Shown: positions 20,821 through 31,109, numbered from the stretch's first letter. The stretch is DNA of 64,000 bases from an uncultured Pelagibacteraceae bacterium (GCA_902573835.1 CACGKZ010000002.1:1-64000); one strand, 5' to 3'. Numbers and translations: made by a program. Notes: generated from the letters alone by a model not told the origin.

Positions 20821-21663
20821 ATGTCACAAATTGAGATAAAGAAAATTATTAAAGCTATTAATGCTTCAGACGGTGCTGGGGTAAAGTTAAAAAGAAGCAT
20901 TGGAACACCAGAAGCAGATTATATTGATCCGTTTTTAATGCTCGATGAGTTTGGTTCCGAAAATAAAGATGATTATATTGCAGGGTTCCCTCCTCACCCA
21001 CATAGAGGAATTGAAACAGTTACTTATATGTTAAATGGTGAATTTGAACATCAAGATAGTACTGGCGCAAAAGGAATAATGGCTCCGGGAGATGTTCAAT
21101 GGATGAAGACCGGAAGAGGAATTATTCATTCAGAGATGCCAGCAATGTCTGGAGGAAAATTACTGGGTTTTCAACTTTGGATAAATATGCCAGCTAAATT
21201 GAAAAAAAATAAACCAGAATACATTTATATTAAAAGTAAAGAGCTTGGTGTTCATTCAGATAAAGAAAAAACTGTAAAAGTAATTGCTGGAAGCTATGCA
21301 GATGTAGAAGGCCCAGAAAAAAAACATAATGTTGAGCCAATTTACTTTCATGTAATATTGAAAGAGAAAAAAGAGTTTAAATACGAAGTACCATCTGGTC
21401 ATAATTCTTTTATTTACATTCTTAAGGGGGATTTAAAAATTGGAAATAAAAATCACGAAAAAGCAAGTGATTCAAACTTAATTTTATTAGAACGGGGAAG
21501 CAAACTTCAAATTAAAGCAAATAAAAAAACAGAATTTCTATTTATAGCAGGTAAACCAATTGGAGAGCCTATAGCAAGAGGAGGTCCATTTGTCATGAAT
21601 ACTAAAGCAGAAATACTAGAAGCTATTCAAGATTATAACAACGGAACATTTGCTAAATACTAA
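20821..21663 (+). CDS. Pirin-family bicupin protein
   Basis: The 280-residue protein has the pirin N-terminal domain, with metal ligands in FPPHPHRGIETVTYM and the following histidine in FEHQD, then GRGIIHSEMP, and a second C-terminal cupin domain. Pirins include quercetinase-like dioxygenases and regulators; the role here is not assigned. It sits in a co-directional group with the HAD and quinone oxidoreductase genes. Confidence 0.9.
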   Translation: MSQIEIKKIIKAINASDGAGVKLKRSIGTPEADYIDPFLMLDEFGSENKDDYIAGFPPHPHRGIETVTYMLNGEFEHQDSTGAKGIMAPGDVQWMKTGRGIIHSEMPAMSGGKLLGFQLWINMPAKLKKNKPEYIYIKSKELGVHSDKEKTVKVIAGSYADVEGPEKKHNVEPIYFHVILKEKKEFKYEVPSGHNSFIYILKGDLKIGNKNHEKASDSNLILLERGSKLQIKANKKTEFLFIAGKPIGEPIARGGPFVMNTKAEILEAIQDYNNGTFAKY

Positions 21664-21688
21664 AAGTTAAAGTACGTTCCCGTTAAAA

Positions 21689-22663
21689 ATGTCAAAATCA
21701 ATTATAATTAAAGAAAATGGTGGGCCCGAAGTTTTAGAGCTTCAAAATATTGAAGTTGGATCGCCTGGACCAGATGAAATTAAAGTTACAAATCATGCAA
21801 TAGGATTAAATTATATTGACACTTATCATAGATCAGGTTTGTACCCTATTAAATTACCAAGTGGAATAGGTTTAGAAGCAGCTGGAAAAGTAGACGAAGT
21901 GGGTTCTAGTGTAACCGAATTTAATAAAGGCGATAATATTGCTTACGCTTCGGTTCCACTTGGAGCTTATTCTCAGCAAAGAATTATTCCCTCTAAAATA
22001 GCAGTAAAAGTACCTGAAGGTATTACTCATGAAATAGCTGCAACTTTAATGACAAAAGGTTTAACTACAAATTATTTACTTACAAAAACTTATCGTCTTA
22101 AAGCTGGTGAAACGGTTTTATTTCACGCTGCAGCAGGTGGTGTAGGACAGATTTTTGCTCAATGGGCTAATAGCATTGGAGCAAAGGTCATAGGAACAGT
22201 CGGATCCGATGAAAAGATTAAAGTAGCAGAAGAAAATGGATATTCTCATGTTATAAATTACACAAAAAATGATTTTGCGAAGGAAGTTTTAAAAATAACA
22301 AAAAATGAGGGAGTTCCTGCAGTTTTTGATGGAGTAGGAAAAAAAACGTTTTATGGATCTTTAGCTTGCCTTAAAACCAAGGGTATGATGATAAGTTTTG
22401 GTAATGCTTCTGGTCCGTTAGATCCTGTTAATGTTCCAAAAGATATTCAGCCAAAAGGTCTTTATTTAACAAGACCTTCTATAGCACAATATTTTACTAA
22501 TAGAAAAGAACTTCAAGAAGGAGCTGACTCAATTTTTGAAAAAATTAAATTTGGGAAAATTAAAATTAAAATCTCAAAGAAGTACAAGTTAGCTGATGCA
22601 AAGCAAGCTCACGCTGATTTAGAAGCAAGAAAATTAATGGGTCCTGCAATTCTTATTCCATAA
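21689..22663 (+). CDS. NADPH:quinone oxidoreductase (zinc-independent MDR family)
   Basis: This belongs to the medium-chain dehydrogenase/reductase superfamily. The NADPH-binding motif AAAGGVGQ (about residues 146-153) and the quinone reductase features GLNYIDTYHRSGLYP and PSGIGLEAAG are present. The zinc-ligand cysteine cluster is absent, as expected for QOR1. It is 324 residues long and its stop abuts the DUF1289 gene. Confidence 0.9.
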   Translation: MSKSIIIKENGGPEVLELQNIEVGSPGPDEIKVTNHAIGLNYIDTYHRSGLYPIKLPSGIGLEAAGKVDEVGSSVTEFNKGDNIAYASVPLGAYSQQRIIPSKIAVKVPEGITHEIAATLMTKGLTTNYLLTKTYRLKAGETVLFHAAAGGVGQIFAQWANSIGAKVIGTVGSDEKIKVAEENGYSHVINYTKNDFAKEVLKITKNEGVPAVFDGVGKKTFYGSLACLKTKGMMISFGNASGPLDPVNVPKDIQPKGLYLTRPSIAQYFTNRKELQEGADSIFEKIKFGKIKIKISKKYKLADAKQAHADLEARKLMGPAILIP

Positions 22664-22929
22664 TGAGCAAAAAAATAGTTTCTCCATGCATAAGTATTTG
22701 TAAAACCGATCCTGTTACTGGCTATTGTTATGGTTGTGCTAGAACTGAAGAAGAAAAGAAAATTTGGAAAAATGAAAAAACAAATGAGAAGTGGAAAAAG
22801 AAAAATTTGGAAATCCTTGTCTCAAGAATGAAAGGATGGCAATTAAATACTTTTAGAGAGTCATATGATCATAAAATAAAAGAGGGTATTTCTTTATTCA
22901 AAAAAAATTTACTCCAAAAAAAACTATAA
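22663..22929 (+). CDS. DUF1289 small cysteine-rich protein
   Basis: This 88-residue protein starts with the DUF1289 pattern SPCISICKTDPVTGYCYGCART, in two parts: CISIC and YCYGC. The four cysteines suggest a metal site. The C-terminal half is lysine-rich and probably helical. The function is unknown. It overlaps the last bases of the opposite-strand DUF2721 gene. Confidence 0.82.
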   Translation: MSKKIVSPCISICKTDPVTGYCYGCARTEEEKKIWKNEKTNEKWKKKNLEILVSRMKGWQLNTFRESYDHKIKEGISLFKKNLLQKKL

Positions 22930-23334
22930 ATCCTTTTTCATTGAGTCCATATCACTTAGATGAAATTTTAATGCCTCATTAGACAGTCTTATCTCTTGTA
23001 AGAACAAAAATATTGAAAAAATCATACAAATACAACAAGATGCAAAGCTTAGCCTAGCATAAAGAACTAGATCCAAGTAAAGTAGTAAAACTGTTAACAT
23101 ATTAAAAAGAAAACCAAAAGCAGAGAAGCCCATAACAAATTTTAAATAATTTGTCCTTTTGTTTAATACATGAAGTTGGTTTTCCCACTCGGGTGGAACC
23201 TTTTTTTCAAAAGTATATTGGTCGTGAATTTTCCTTATAAGAGCACTTAACGTGTGAAATCGATTACTATACATTGTCATCATTAAAGGAATAGCTGGAA
23301 ACATTAAAGCTGCTACTGTGTAATCAATATCCAT
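22924..23334 (-). CDS. DUF2721 membrane protein
   Basis: About 136 residues with an N-terminal hydrophobic segment (AALMFPAIPLMMTMYSNR), a charged middle and two further membrane helices (about residues 67-85 and 93-112). The pattern matches the DUF2721 family of small inner-membrane proteins of unknown role. I chose ATG 23332-23334; an upstream TTG would add three residues. It is divergent from ubiA across about 50 bases. Confidence 0.72.
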   Translation of the reverse strand: MDIDYTVAALMFPAIPLMMTMYSNRFHTLSALIRKIHDQYTFEKKVPPEWENQLHVLNKRTNYLKFVMGFSAFGFLFNMLTVLLLYLDLVLYARLSFASCCICMIFSIFLFLQEIRLSNEALKFHLSDMDSMKKDL

Positions 23335-23387
23335 ACGAATCAAATTGATTATGTATATTACGTTTGGTATTTACAAGTCATATTTAA

Positions 23388-24248
23388 ATGAAAGATTTAA
23401 AAATATTCATTAATCTAACAAGATTAAATCGACCAATAGGTTATTTGCTATTATTTTGGCCTTGTAGTTGGGGATTAGCTTATGCCCACTCTTTAAACAA
23501 AAATATAGAAACTTTTTTATTTTATATTGTTTTATTTTTTTTAGGTGCAGTTTTAATGAGAAGCGCTGGGTGTATAGTGAATGATATAGTTGATAGAAAA
23601 CTAGACAAAAAAGTTAAGCGAACACGTAACAGACCGTTAGCTGCAAAATTAATTTCTGTTGAAACAGCTTTAACATATGTGATTGTACTTTGTGGTTTAG
23701 CATTTTTTATATTAATTCAATTTAATTTTTTAACAATTATTCTTGGACTTGCGTCTATGACGCTTGCATTTAGTTATCCTTTTATGAAAAGAATTACGTA
23801 TTGGCCACAACTTTTTTTAGGTTTGACATTTAATTGGGGAATAATAATGGCTTGGGCGTCAATTGCTGATTTTTTAACTATAGATATATTTTTAGTTTAT
23901 TTAGCGGCCATATTTTGGACATTGGGATATGACACTATTTACGGCGCTCAAGACATAATAGATGATGAAATTATAGGAGTAAAGTCAACATCAATTAAAT
24001 TTAAATCAATGTTAAAAAAATTTGTTTTTTTATGTTATACAGCTAGTTTCTTTATTCTCTTAGTATTCTTTTATTTAAATATGAATTCGGTTTATTTTTT
24101 ATTTCCATTGTTAGGTTTTTTTGTAACCTTATTTTACCAAATATATATTTTTGATAAAAGAAAACCCGAAACATGTATGCAGGCATTTAGGATAAATAAT
24201 TTTTCAGGATTTTACTTATTTTTAACATTTTTAACTTTATCTCTGTAA
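23388..24248 (+). CDS. ubiA: 4-hydroxybenzoate polyprenyltransferase
   Basis: Attaches the isoprenoid tail to 4-hydroxybenzoate in ubiquinone synthesis. Both aspartate motifs are visible: NDIVDRKLDKKVKRT and YGAQDIIDDEIIG. It is 286 residues long with eight or nine hydrophobic helices. It lies one base before msbA. Distinct from ctaB, the other UbiA-fold gene in this window. Confidence 0.93.
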   Translation: MKDLKIFINLTRLNRPIGYLLLFWPCSWGLAYAHSLNKNIETFLFYIVLFFLGAVLMRSAGCIVNDIVDRKLDKKVKRTRNRPLAAKLISVETALTYVIVLCGLAFFILIQFNFLTIILGLASMTLAFSYPFMKRITYWPQLFLGLTFNWGIIMAWASIADFLTIDIFLVYLAAIFWTLGYDTIYGAQDIIDDEIIGVKSTSIKFKSMLKKFVFLCYTASFFILLVFFYLNMNSVYFLFPLLGFFVTLFYQIYIFDKRKPETCMQAFRINNFSGFYLFLTFLTLSL

Positions 24249-24249
24249 A

Positions 24250-25992
24250 ATGAAATTTGAAGAATTAAAAATTATCTTGAAAAGACTTTATAAAGATCAT
24301 GTAAACAGATATTTAAATCGTATTTTCTTATCACTTTTTTTATCTTTAATAGTTTCTTTAAGCACTTCAGCTATTGCTTGGTTATTGGATCCTGCTGTAA
24401 AAAAAATATTTATAGAAAATAATCAAACTTACGCATGGGTCATCCCATTAGCAATCATTATAGCATTTTCATCTAAAGGTGTTTGTCTATACTTAGCAAG
24501 AATTTTACTTATAAAAACTGGCCAAGAAATTTCAGGTGAGCTTCAAACAAAAGTTGCTAAATATATTTTAAATACAGATATCACGACAATTGAAAAAAAA
24601 CACTCGGGTAAATTTATTTCAAATATAAATTTTGACGCCGGGCAGGTTAATTCTTTATGCAGCACCGGAATACTTAATGCAATGAAAGACTCTATGACAT
24701 TGATCGCTTTAGTTGGTGTAATGCTTTATCAAAACTGGAAGCTTACATTGTTTGCATTGATAATGATGCCTTTAGCTGCGGGTTTAGCTAAGTCCCTTGG
24801 TAAACGAATAGGTAAAGCTGTATCAGAAGCTGGGGAAATTTCTGGAAGATTAACAGCTCATTTATCTGAAATTTTAAAAGCATCAAAAATGATCAGAATT
24901 TACCAAAAGGAAGAAGTCGAATTTCAAAAGTCGAAAAATATTATTTTTGAAATGGTTAATAAAGGTATAAAAATATCTTCCATTATTGTTAGGGCAACAC
25001 CATTAATGGAAATATTAACTGGATTTATGATTGCTGGGTTCATATTTTTTTCTGGATCATTAATTTCCTCTGGTGAGTTACAAGTAAATCAATTTTTTTC
25101 GTTTTTAGCTGCAATGATGCTTGCTTATCAACCTATAAGGTCATTAGCTACAATTAATATGGTAGTTTTTTCTGGTGCTGCAGGAGCTAAAAGAATTTAT
25201 AAAGTAATTGATCAACCAATTACAATTAATAACGATAAAAATCTTCCTGATCTAAAACCATCTACTGGAAATATAAAATTTTCAAATGTAAGTTTTAAAT
25301 ATGAAAATTCAAATGATAAAGCGATCAAAGATATAAATATTAATATTAAAGGTGGCACGATGTCTGCATTTGTGGGTCATAGCGGTGCAGGTAAAAGCAC
25401 AATAATAAACTTGCTACCAAGATTTTATGATCCTCAAATCGGTGAAATTTATATTGATGGGCAAAATACTAGGTCTGTAAACTTAAAGTCTTTAAGAAAA
25501 TCAATTTCACTTGTTAGTCAGGACGTTATACTTTTTGATAAATCAGTTAGAGAAAATATTTTATATGCTAATAAAGATGCTTCAGAGGAAGAGTTTTTAG
25601 AGTCTTGTAAGTTTGCTGCTGCTGAAGAGTTTATTAAAGACCTGCCTCAAAAACACGAGACTATAATAGGTGAAAATGGGATAAGACTTTCTGGTGGTCA
25701 AAAACAAAGGCTTTCAATTGCTAGGGCTATTCTTAAAAAATCTCCAATAATTCTTCTTGATGAAGCAACATCATCATTAGACGCAGAATCAGAAGAAGTC
25801 GTTCAAAGTGCTATAAAAAATTTAACAAAAAATAAAACAACTCTTGTTATAGCGCACAGATTATCAACTATACATAATGCAGACAAAATTTTTGTAATTA
25901 AAAAAGGAAATTTAATAGACACGGGTACTCACGAAGAGCTTATTCATAATTGTGACTATTATAAATTACTATACGAAAAACAATTAAAATAA
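24250..25992 (+). CDS. msbA: Lipid A export ABC transporter MsbA
   Basis: A half-transporter with six N-terminal membrane helices fused to an ATPase domain. Walker A GHSGAGKST (about residues 375-383), the signature LSGGQKQR and Walker B IILLDEATSSLD are intact. At 580 residues it fits MsbA. Genomic context (waaA, lpxK and lpxL directly downstream) supports flipping of lipid A-core across the inner membrane. Confidence 0.9.
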   Translation: MKFEELKIILKRLYKDHVNRYLNRIFLSLFLSLIVSLSTSAIAWLLDPAVKKIFIENNQTYAWVIPLAIIIAFSSKGVCLYLARILLIKTGQEISGELQTKVAKYILNTDITTIEKKHSGKFISNINFDAGQVNSLCSTGILNAMKDSMTLIALVGVMLYQNWKLTLFALIMMPLAAGLAKSLGKRIGKAVSEAGEISGRLTAHLSEILKASKMIRIYQKEEVEFQKSKNIIFEMVNKGIKISSIIVRATPLMEILTGFMIAGFIFFSGSLISSGELQVNQFFSFLAAMMLAYQPIRSLATINMVVFSGAAGAKRIYKVIDQPITINNDKNLPDLKPSTGNIKFSNVSFKYENSNDKAIKDININIKGGTMSAFVGHSGAGKSTIINLLPRFYDPQIGEIYIDGQNTRSVNLKSLRKSISLVSQDVILFDKSVRENILYANKDASEEEFLESCKFAAAEEFIKDLPQKHETIIGENGIRLSGGQKQRLSIARAILKKSPIILLDEATSSLDAESEEVVQSAIKNLTKNKTTLVIAHRLSTIHNADKIFVIKKGNLIDTGTHEELIHNCDYYKLLYEKQLK

Positions 25993-25998
25993 GGATTT

Positions 25999-27264
25999 AT
26001 GATTTTTTTCTATAGAGCTTTAACTTTTTTTTTGTTCCCTGTTTTTGTGTTAATTATTTTTTTTAGAAGGTATTTCAATAAAGAAGATAAAAAAAGATTT
26101 AAAGAAAAGATATCAATAAATGATCATTTTTTACCAAAAAATAAAAAAATTATATGGATCCATGCCGCAAGCATAGGTGAAACAAATAGTGTTTTTCCTT
26201 TAATCTCAAAGCTGACAAAAGATAATGAGGACGTATTTATTTTACTTACTTCAACAACTTTGAGTTCCAGTCAACTTATTGAGAAACGAAAATTTAATGA
26301 AAACATTATTCAACATCGTTTTTTTCCTTTAGATATTCAATTTTTAGTAAAAAAATTTATAAATCATTGGGAACCTGAGTTAGTGATATTTGTTGACTCA
26401 GAGGTTTGGCCAAATTACTTGCTTGAGATTTCCAAAAGAAAAATTCCTCTAATATTACTTAATGGACGAATTACAATGAAAACATTAAAAAGATGGAAAT
26501 TAGTATCTCGCTTGTCATTAAAATTATTTAGTTTATATGATTTATGTCTTTCATCGAGTGAAGAGTCTGAAGAAAATTTAAAATCTCTAGGGGCCAAAAA
26601 TGTAAAATTTTTTGGAAATTTGAAATTTTGTACAAATGTAAACAGTAAAAAAAAAAATATCGATTTGAAGTCCGTATTTAATGAACACTATATTTGGTGT
26701 GCAGCAAGCACTCATCCGAATGAAGAGGAAATTATTTTAAAAACACATAACTTATTGAAACAAAAAGGTATAAAAATCATTACAATAATTATTCCTCGAC
26801 ACATAAATCGTTCGAATGAAATTGATAAAATTAGCAGCAACTTTAATCTCAAGAGTCAAATAGTTAATAAATTTGAAGATTTATCGAAAGACTCAGAAAT
26901 CTTAATTATTAATTCTATTGGTGAAATGATAAATTATTTTCAAAATTGTGAAAGTATATTTATGGGAAAATCATTATCAAAAAAATTAATAAAAGTAGGA
27001 GGTCAAAATCCGATAGAGCCTGCCAAATGTGGATGTAAAATTTATCACGGCCCTTATATATCCAACTTTAAAGAAATATATAGATATTTAAGAGAAAAAA
27101 AAATTGCATGTGAAATTTCCAATGAAATTGATTTATCTCAAAATTTAATTGAGGACTTTAATAATAAAAATGTAAAAAGTAAAAGAAATATAGATGAAAT
27201 TAATTTATATGGAGAACAAATATTGGATTTAACAACAAAAGAGATTTTAAGATTAAGTAAATGA
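25999..27264 (+). CDS. waaA: Kdo transferase WaaA
   Basis: Transfers Kdo onto lipid IVA. The 421-residue protein has an N-terminal membrane anchor and the family motifs WIHAASIGE, FVDSEVWPN, LLNGRI and, near the C-terminus, GGQNPIEPAKCGC, typical of the GT30 family. It overlaps lpxK by 4 bases. The Kdo-activating kdsB is about 23 kb away in the same window. Confidence 0.93.
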   Translation: MIFFYRALTFFLFPVFVLIIFFRRYFNKEDKKRFKEKISINDHFLPKNKKIIWIHAASIGETNSVFPLISKLTKDNEDVFILLTSTTLSSSQLIEKRKFNENIIQHRFFPLDIQFLVKKFINHWEPELVIFVDSEVWPNYLLEISKRKIPLILLNGRITMKTLKRWKLVSRLSLKLFSLYDLCLSSSEESEENLKSLGAKNVKFFGNLKFCTNVNSKKKNIDLKSVFNEHYIWCAASTHPNEEEIILKTHNLLKQKGIKIITIIIPRHINRSNEIDKISSNFNLKSQIVNKFEDLSKDSEILIINSIGEMINYFQNCESIFMGKSLSKKLIKVGGQNPIEPAKCGCKIYHGPYISNFKEIYRYLREKKIACEISNEIDLSQNLIEDFNNKNVKSKRNIDEINLYGEQILDLTTKEILRLSK

Positions 27265-28187
27265 AAATTAAAAAACCTAAGTTTTGGAATGATATAAATT
27301 TTTTATCGATCTGTTTATTTCCATTATGTTTAATCACAATAATATTTAATATTCTAAAAACATATTTTATAACAGGTTTTAGATCTAATATCCCGGTTAT
27401 TTGTGTTGGTAATATTTTTATTGGAGGGACGGGCAAAACTCCTTTAAGTATCTATATTTATAACTTACTTAAAAAAAGAAGGTTTAGACCTGCGATAATT
27501 AGAAAATATTACAATTCACACATGGATGAAATTAGTTTTACAAAAAGTAAAGTAAAACAGTTTTTTTATAACAAGAAAAGAACCTTGTCTATTTCCACAG
27601 CAGAGTCAAAAAAAAGCAATGTTATAATTATGGATGATGGTCTTCAAGATGTATCAATAATTAAAGACTTAAATATAATTTGTTTTAATAGCTCAGATCT
27701 TATTGGAAATGGTTTTCTGTTACCAGCAGGCCCTCTAAGAGAAAGATTAATTAATATTAAAAACTGTCACATAGCAGTTATAAACGGAAAACGTAATATT
27801 GCTTTTGAAAAAAAATTAAAATCCATATCCAATAATATCGAAATTTATCAATCAAAATATGTAGTAAATGGTTTAAAAAAATTTAGAGGAAAAAAAATCC
27901 TAGCTTTTGCAGGCATAGGAAGTCCTGAAAACTTTTTCAGCTTATTGAGGGAAAATGGTTTAAAAGTTAAAAAAGAAATTTCATTTCCAGATCATTATAA
28001 TTATACAAAAAAAGAGATAGAAAATTTGATTTATAAAGCTAAAGAAGAAAATTTAACATTATTAACCACAGAAAAAGATTTTTTTAGACTTAAACGATCT
28101 GGTTTCAGAAAAATAAACTATGTTTCTGTAAATCTGAAAATTTTAAATGATAAAAATTTTGAAAAGGTGCTATTAAAAAATTTATGA
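27261..28187 (+). CDS. lpxK: Tetraacyldisaccharide 4'-kinase LpxK
   Basis: Phosphorylates the lipid A precursor at the 4' position. An N-terminal membrane helix precedes a P-loop (GGTGKTP, about residues 55-61) preceded by VICVGNIFI. The DDG(L/F)Q motif is present as MDDGLQD, and LPAGPLRE follows. At 308 residues it is close to the usual length. It overlaps both neighbours by 4 bases. Confidence 0.93.
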   Translation: MKIKKPKFWNDINFLSICLFPLCLITIIFNILKTYFITGFRSNIPVICVGNIFIGGTGKTPLSIYIYNLLKKRRFRPAIIRKYYNSHMDEISFTKSKVKQFFYNKKRTLSISTAESKKSNVIIMDDGLQDVSIIKDLNIICFNSSDLIGNGFLLPAGPLRERLINIKNCHIAVINGKRNIAFEKKLKSISNNIEIYQSKYVVNGLKKFRGKKILAFAGIGSPENFFSLLRENGLKVKKEISFPDHYNYTKKEIENLIYKAKEENLTLLTTEKDFFRLKRSGFRKINYVSVNLKILNDKNFEKVLLKNL

Positions 28188-29047
28188 AAAAAAAATCTTT
28201 TTATTTTTTTCAATCCATTATTATTTATTTTTTATATTTTATATCAAAAATAATTGGCCTTAGAATAAGCAGAATAATTTTTTCATTCGTGTTTAAAAAT
28301 CTTGGAAATGTTTTTAAATCAAAAAAAATTATAATAAATAACTTAAATAAAATTAGTCCTGAATTGAGTAGTTTAGAAAAAGAATTAATTATTAATAAAA
28401 TGTGGTCTAACTATGGAAGAACGTTTATAGAATATATTTTCCTTAATACTTTCAAAAAAAAATCTGACCATATTGATATTAAAAATAAAAAAGCTATTGA
28501 TGAAATAATAAAAAAAAATAAACCTGTAGTATTTATATCGGGACATTTTGCAAACTATGAGTTGATGTCTATGGAACTGACAAAGGCTCAAGCAAAACTA
28601 GCTACAATTTATAGGCCTTTAAATAATATGTTTTTAAACCCATTAATGGAATATCTAAGGAAAAATTTTGTATGCAAAAATCAGATAAAAAAAGGGTTAA
28701 ACGGAGTCAAAGAATCTTTAGAATATATGAAAAAAGGTTATAGCATTGCCTTAATGGTAGACCAAAGAGTAAGTGAAGGTCCAAGAATAAATTTTTTTGA
28801 TGTTGGTGCGCACACAACCACTTTACCTGCGCAATTATCGTCTCGATTTGATTGTGATATAGTTCCTATTTATATTTCAAGAGACCAGAATGATAGGTTT
28901 GAAATGGAAATATTAGATCCAATCATAATTTTAGATAGTGAAAAAAAGAACAAAGAGTTAATTACAAAAAAAATTAACTCAACCATTGAAAAGTTAATAT
29001 TAAGAGATCCTAGTCAATGGATTTTAACACATAATAGATGGAAATAA
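28184..29047 (+). CDS. lpxL: Lipid A lauroyl acyltransferase family (LpxL/HtrB)
   Basis: A membrane-anchored acyltransferase adding secondary acyl chains to Kdo2-lipid A. An N-terminal hydrophobic segment is followed by the catalytic HX5E-type motif in SGHFANYE and later MVDQRVSEGP. It is 287 residues long. It ends the msbA-waaA-lpxK-lpxL block. LpxL versus LpxM specificity cannot be told. Confidence 0.85.
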   Translation: MKKKSFYFFQSIIIYFLYFISKIIGLRISRIIFSFVFKNLGNVFKSKKIIINNLNKISPELSSLEKELIINKMWSNYGRTFIEYIFLNTFKKKSDHIDIKNKKAIDEIIKKNKPVVFISGHFANYELMSMELTKAQAKLATIYRPLNNMFLNPLMEYLRKNFVCKNQIKKGLNGVKESLEYMKKGYSIALMVDQRVSEGPRINFFDVGAHTTTLPAQLSSRFDCDIVPIYISRDQNDRFEMEILDPIIILDSEKKNKELITKKINSTIEKLILRDPSQWILTHNRWK

Positions 29048-29063
29048 TTTTTATTATACAGAT

Positions 29064-29255
29064 TTATTTTAATTTTTCGTATCGTTGTTTTGCTTCCTTT
29101 GGAGAGAAATAAGCTTCCTGAAGCTCCACATTCCAGTAGTTTAAATTTTCGAGGGGAATTTTTTTTTTTGAAACAGCACACTCGACATAATCGCCCTTCT
29201 CAACTATCTCAAAAGTGTTAGCTAAATATTTTAACTTTGCTTTTATTTCACTCAT
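29064..29255 (-). CDS. DUF2093 protein
   Basis: A 63-residue soluble protein matching the alphaproteobacterial DUF2093 family. The pattern KLKYLANTFEIVEKGDYVEC is followed by AVSKKKIPL, NYWNVELQEAYFS and a basic C-terminus. The function is unknown. It lies between lpxL and purD, divergent from purD across 31 bases. Confidence 0.82.
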   Translation of the reverse strand: MSEIKAKLKYLANTFEIVEKGDYVECAVSKKKIPLENLNYWNVELQEAYFSPKEAKQRYEKLK

Positions 29256-29286
29256 AATTTAAGTAATATACAATAAATCTTTAAAT

Positions 29287-30552
29287 ATGAATATTGCTTT
29301 AATAGGTAGTGGTGGTCGTGAAGACGCATTATGTAGAAAGCTAAAAGAGTCAAAAAAAATCAATAAAATTTTTTGTATACCAGGAAATGCAGGTACTGCT
29401 CAAATTGCAACTAATCTCGAAGTAAACTTTCTTGATTTCAAGAAACTACTCAAAACTTTAAAAGATTATAAAATTAAAATGGTAATAGTAGGACCTGAAG
29501 AACCACTAGTTAAAGGAATAGTAAATTTTCTTGAAAAAAATAAAATTAAAGTATTTGGCCCTAATAAGTATGCGTCTCAACTTGAGGGTTCAAAAGCTTT
29601 TATGAAATCAATTTGTAAAAAATATAATATTCCAACTGCAGACTTTCAAGTTTGTCACAATCAAAAAGATTTTAAGAAATCAATAAATAAATTTAACTTG
29701 CCAATAGTGGTGAAAGCAGATGGCTTGGCGGCAGGAAAAGGTGTAGTAATTTGCAAAACAAAAAAGCGAGCTTTTGAAATTTCAAAACAAATTTTCAGAG
29801 GTAAATTTAAAAGTTCAAAAAAAGTTGTTTTAGAGGAATTTTTAGAGGGGGAAGAAGCTAGCTATTTTTTAATTGTTGATAAAAAAAGTTTTATTAATTT
29901 TGGAACAGCTCAAGATCATAAAAAAGTATTTGAAAAAGAACAAGGTCCAAACACTGGCGGTATGGGTGCGTACTCTCCAGCCCCAATTATTGACAAAAAT
30001 TTAGAAAAGAAAATTATTACAAGAATTGTAAAACCTACTTTAAAAGCCTTAAAAGATAAAAAACAATATTATAGGGGCTTTCTTTATATTGGTCTAATGA
30101 TAAAAAATAAAGATCCATACTTGATAGAATACAATGTTAGAATGGGAGATCCAGAATGCCAAGTAATAACGCCTCGACTAAAAACTGATTTATTAAAAAT
30201 AATAAATTATTCCTTAAAAAATCAAGTAAAAAAATTAAAGTTAAAATGGGAAAACAGCAAGTGTATGACGATAGTTTTGTGTTCAAAAGGATACCCAGGA
30301 AATTATAAAAAAGGAAAAATTTTAAAAATCAAAACAATAAAAGATAAAAAAAATTTATTTATTATTCACGCTGGAACTAAATTAAATAATGGAAATATTT
30401 ATTCTAACGGAGGAAGAGTTTTAAATATTGTTGGTAAAGGTCAGAACTATAATAACATAAGAAAAAAAATTATTAAATTAATAAAAAAAATTAATTGGGG
30501 AAACGGCTTTTTTAGAAAAGATATTGGTTGGAGAGTTATAAATAAATTATGA
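29287..30552 (+). CDS. purD: Phosphoribosylamine-glycine ligase PurD
   Basis: Second step of purine synthesis: ATP-dependent joining of glycine to phosphoribosylamine. The N-terminal GSGGREDALC, the ATP-grasp segment VVKADGLAAGKGVV and the GPNTGGMGAYSPAP and NVRMGDPECQ motifs are intact over 421 residues. It overlaps rsmD by 4 bases. Confidence 0.96.
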   Translation: MNIALIGSGGREDALCRKLKESKKINKIFCIPGNAGTAQIATNLEVNFLDFKKLLKTLKDYKIKMVIVGPEEPLVKGIVNFLEKNKIKVFGPNKYASQLEGSKAFMKSICKKYNIPTADFQVCHNQKDFKKSINKFNLPIVVKADGLAAGKGVVICKTKKRAFEISKQIFRGKFKSSKKVVLEEFLEGEEASYFLIVDKKSFINFGTAQDHKKVFEKEQGPNTGGMGAYSPAPIIDKNLEKKIITRIVKPTLKALKDKKQYYRGFLYIGLMIKNKDPYLIEYNVRMGDPECQVITPRLKTDLLKIINYSLKNQVKKLKLKWENSKCMTIVLCSKGYPGNYKKGKILKIKTIKDKKNLFIIHAGTKLNNGNIYSNGGRVLNIVGKGQNYNNIRKKIIKLIKKINWGNGFFRKDIGWRVINKL

Positions 30553-31109
30553 GAATTATAAGTGGAAAATTAAAGGGAAAAAAAATATCATTTATTAGTT
30601 CATCGGAAACTCGCCCACTTCGAGATTATGTAAGAGAAAATATTTTTAATATTATTGACCATAGAGAAAAGTTTAAATTTAATTTGGAAAAATTAAATAT
30701 TTTAGATTTATACTCAGGTGTTGGATCATTTGGAATTGAGTGTTTATCAAGATATTTGTGTAATGTTGTTTTTGTTGAGAAACATCCTTTGGCTTATTCA
30801 AGTTTAAAAAAGAATATTACTAAGTTAAAATTAACAAACAGAGTAAAAATAATATCTGAAGATACCAAAAATTATTTAAATCAATTTAATCATGAAAATA
30901 AATTTGATTTAATATTCTTGGATCCACCGTATAAGGATATATCTTTTCTGAATGTAATTACTCTAATAAAAGAAAAAAAAATATTTAATAAGAATCATAA
31001 AATAATAATTCACAGAGAACGTGATTGCAAAGAAATGTTTGATGATTATTTGAAAGTAGATTTAGAAAAGAATTATGGTAGATCTAAAATTATTTTTGGA
31101 TCTTTTTAA
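30549..31109 (+). CDS. rsmD: 16S rRNA m2G966 methyltransferase RsmD
   Basis: An S-adenosylmethionine-dependent N2-guanine methyltransferase. The start MRIISGKLKGKKI, the SAM-binding motif LDLYSGVGSFGIE and the catalytic LDPPYK are diagnostic. It is 186 residues long. It overlaps the 3' end of the opposite-strand pgi gene by 20 bases. Confidence 0.94.
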   Translation: MRIISGKLKGKKISFISSSETRPLRDYVRENIFNIIDHREKFKFNLEKLNILDLYSGVGSFGIECLSRYLCNVVFVEKHPLAYSSLKKNITKLKLTNRVKIISEDTKNYLNQFNHENKFDLIFLDPPYKDISFLNVITLIKEKKIFNKNHKIIIHRERDCKEMFDDYLKVDLEKNYGRSKIIFGSF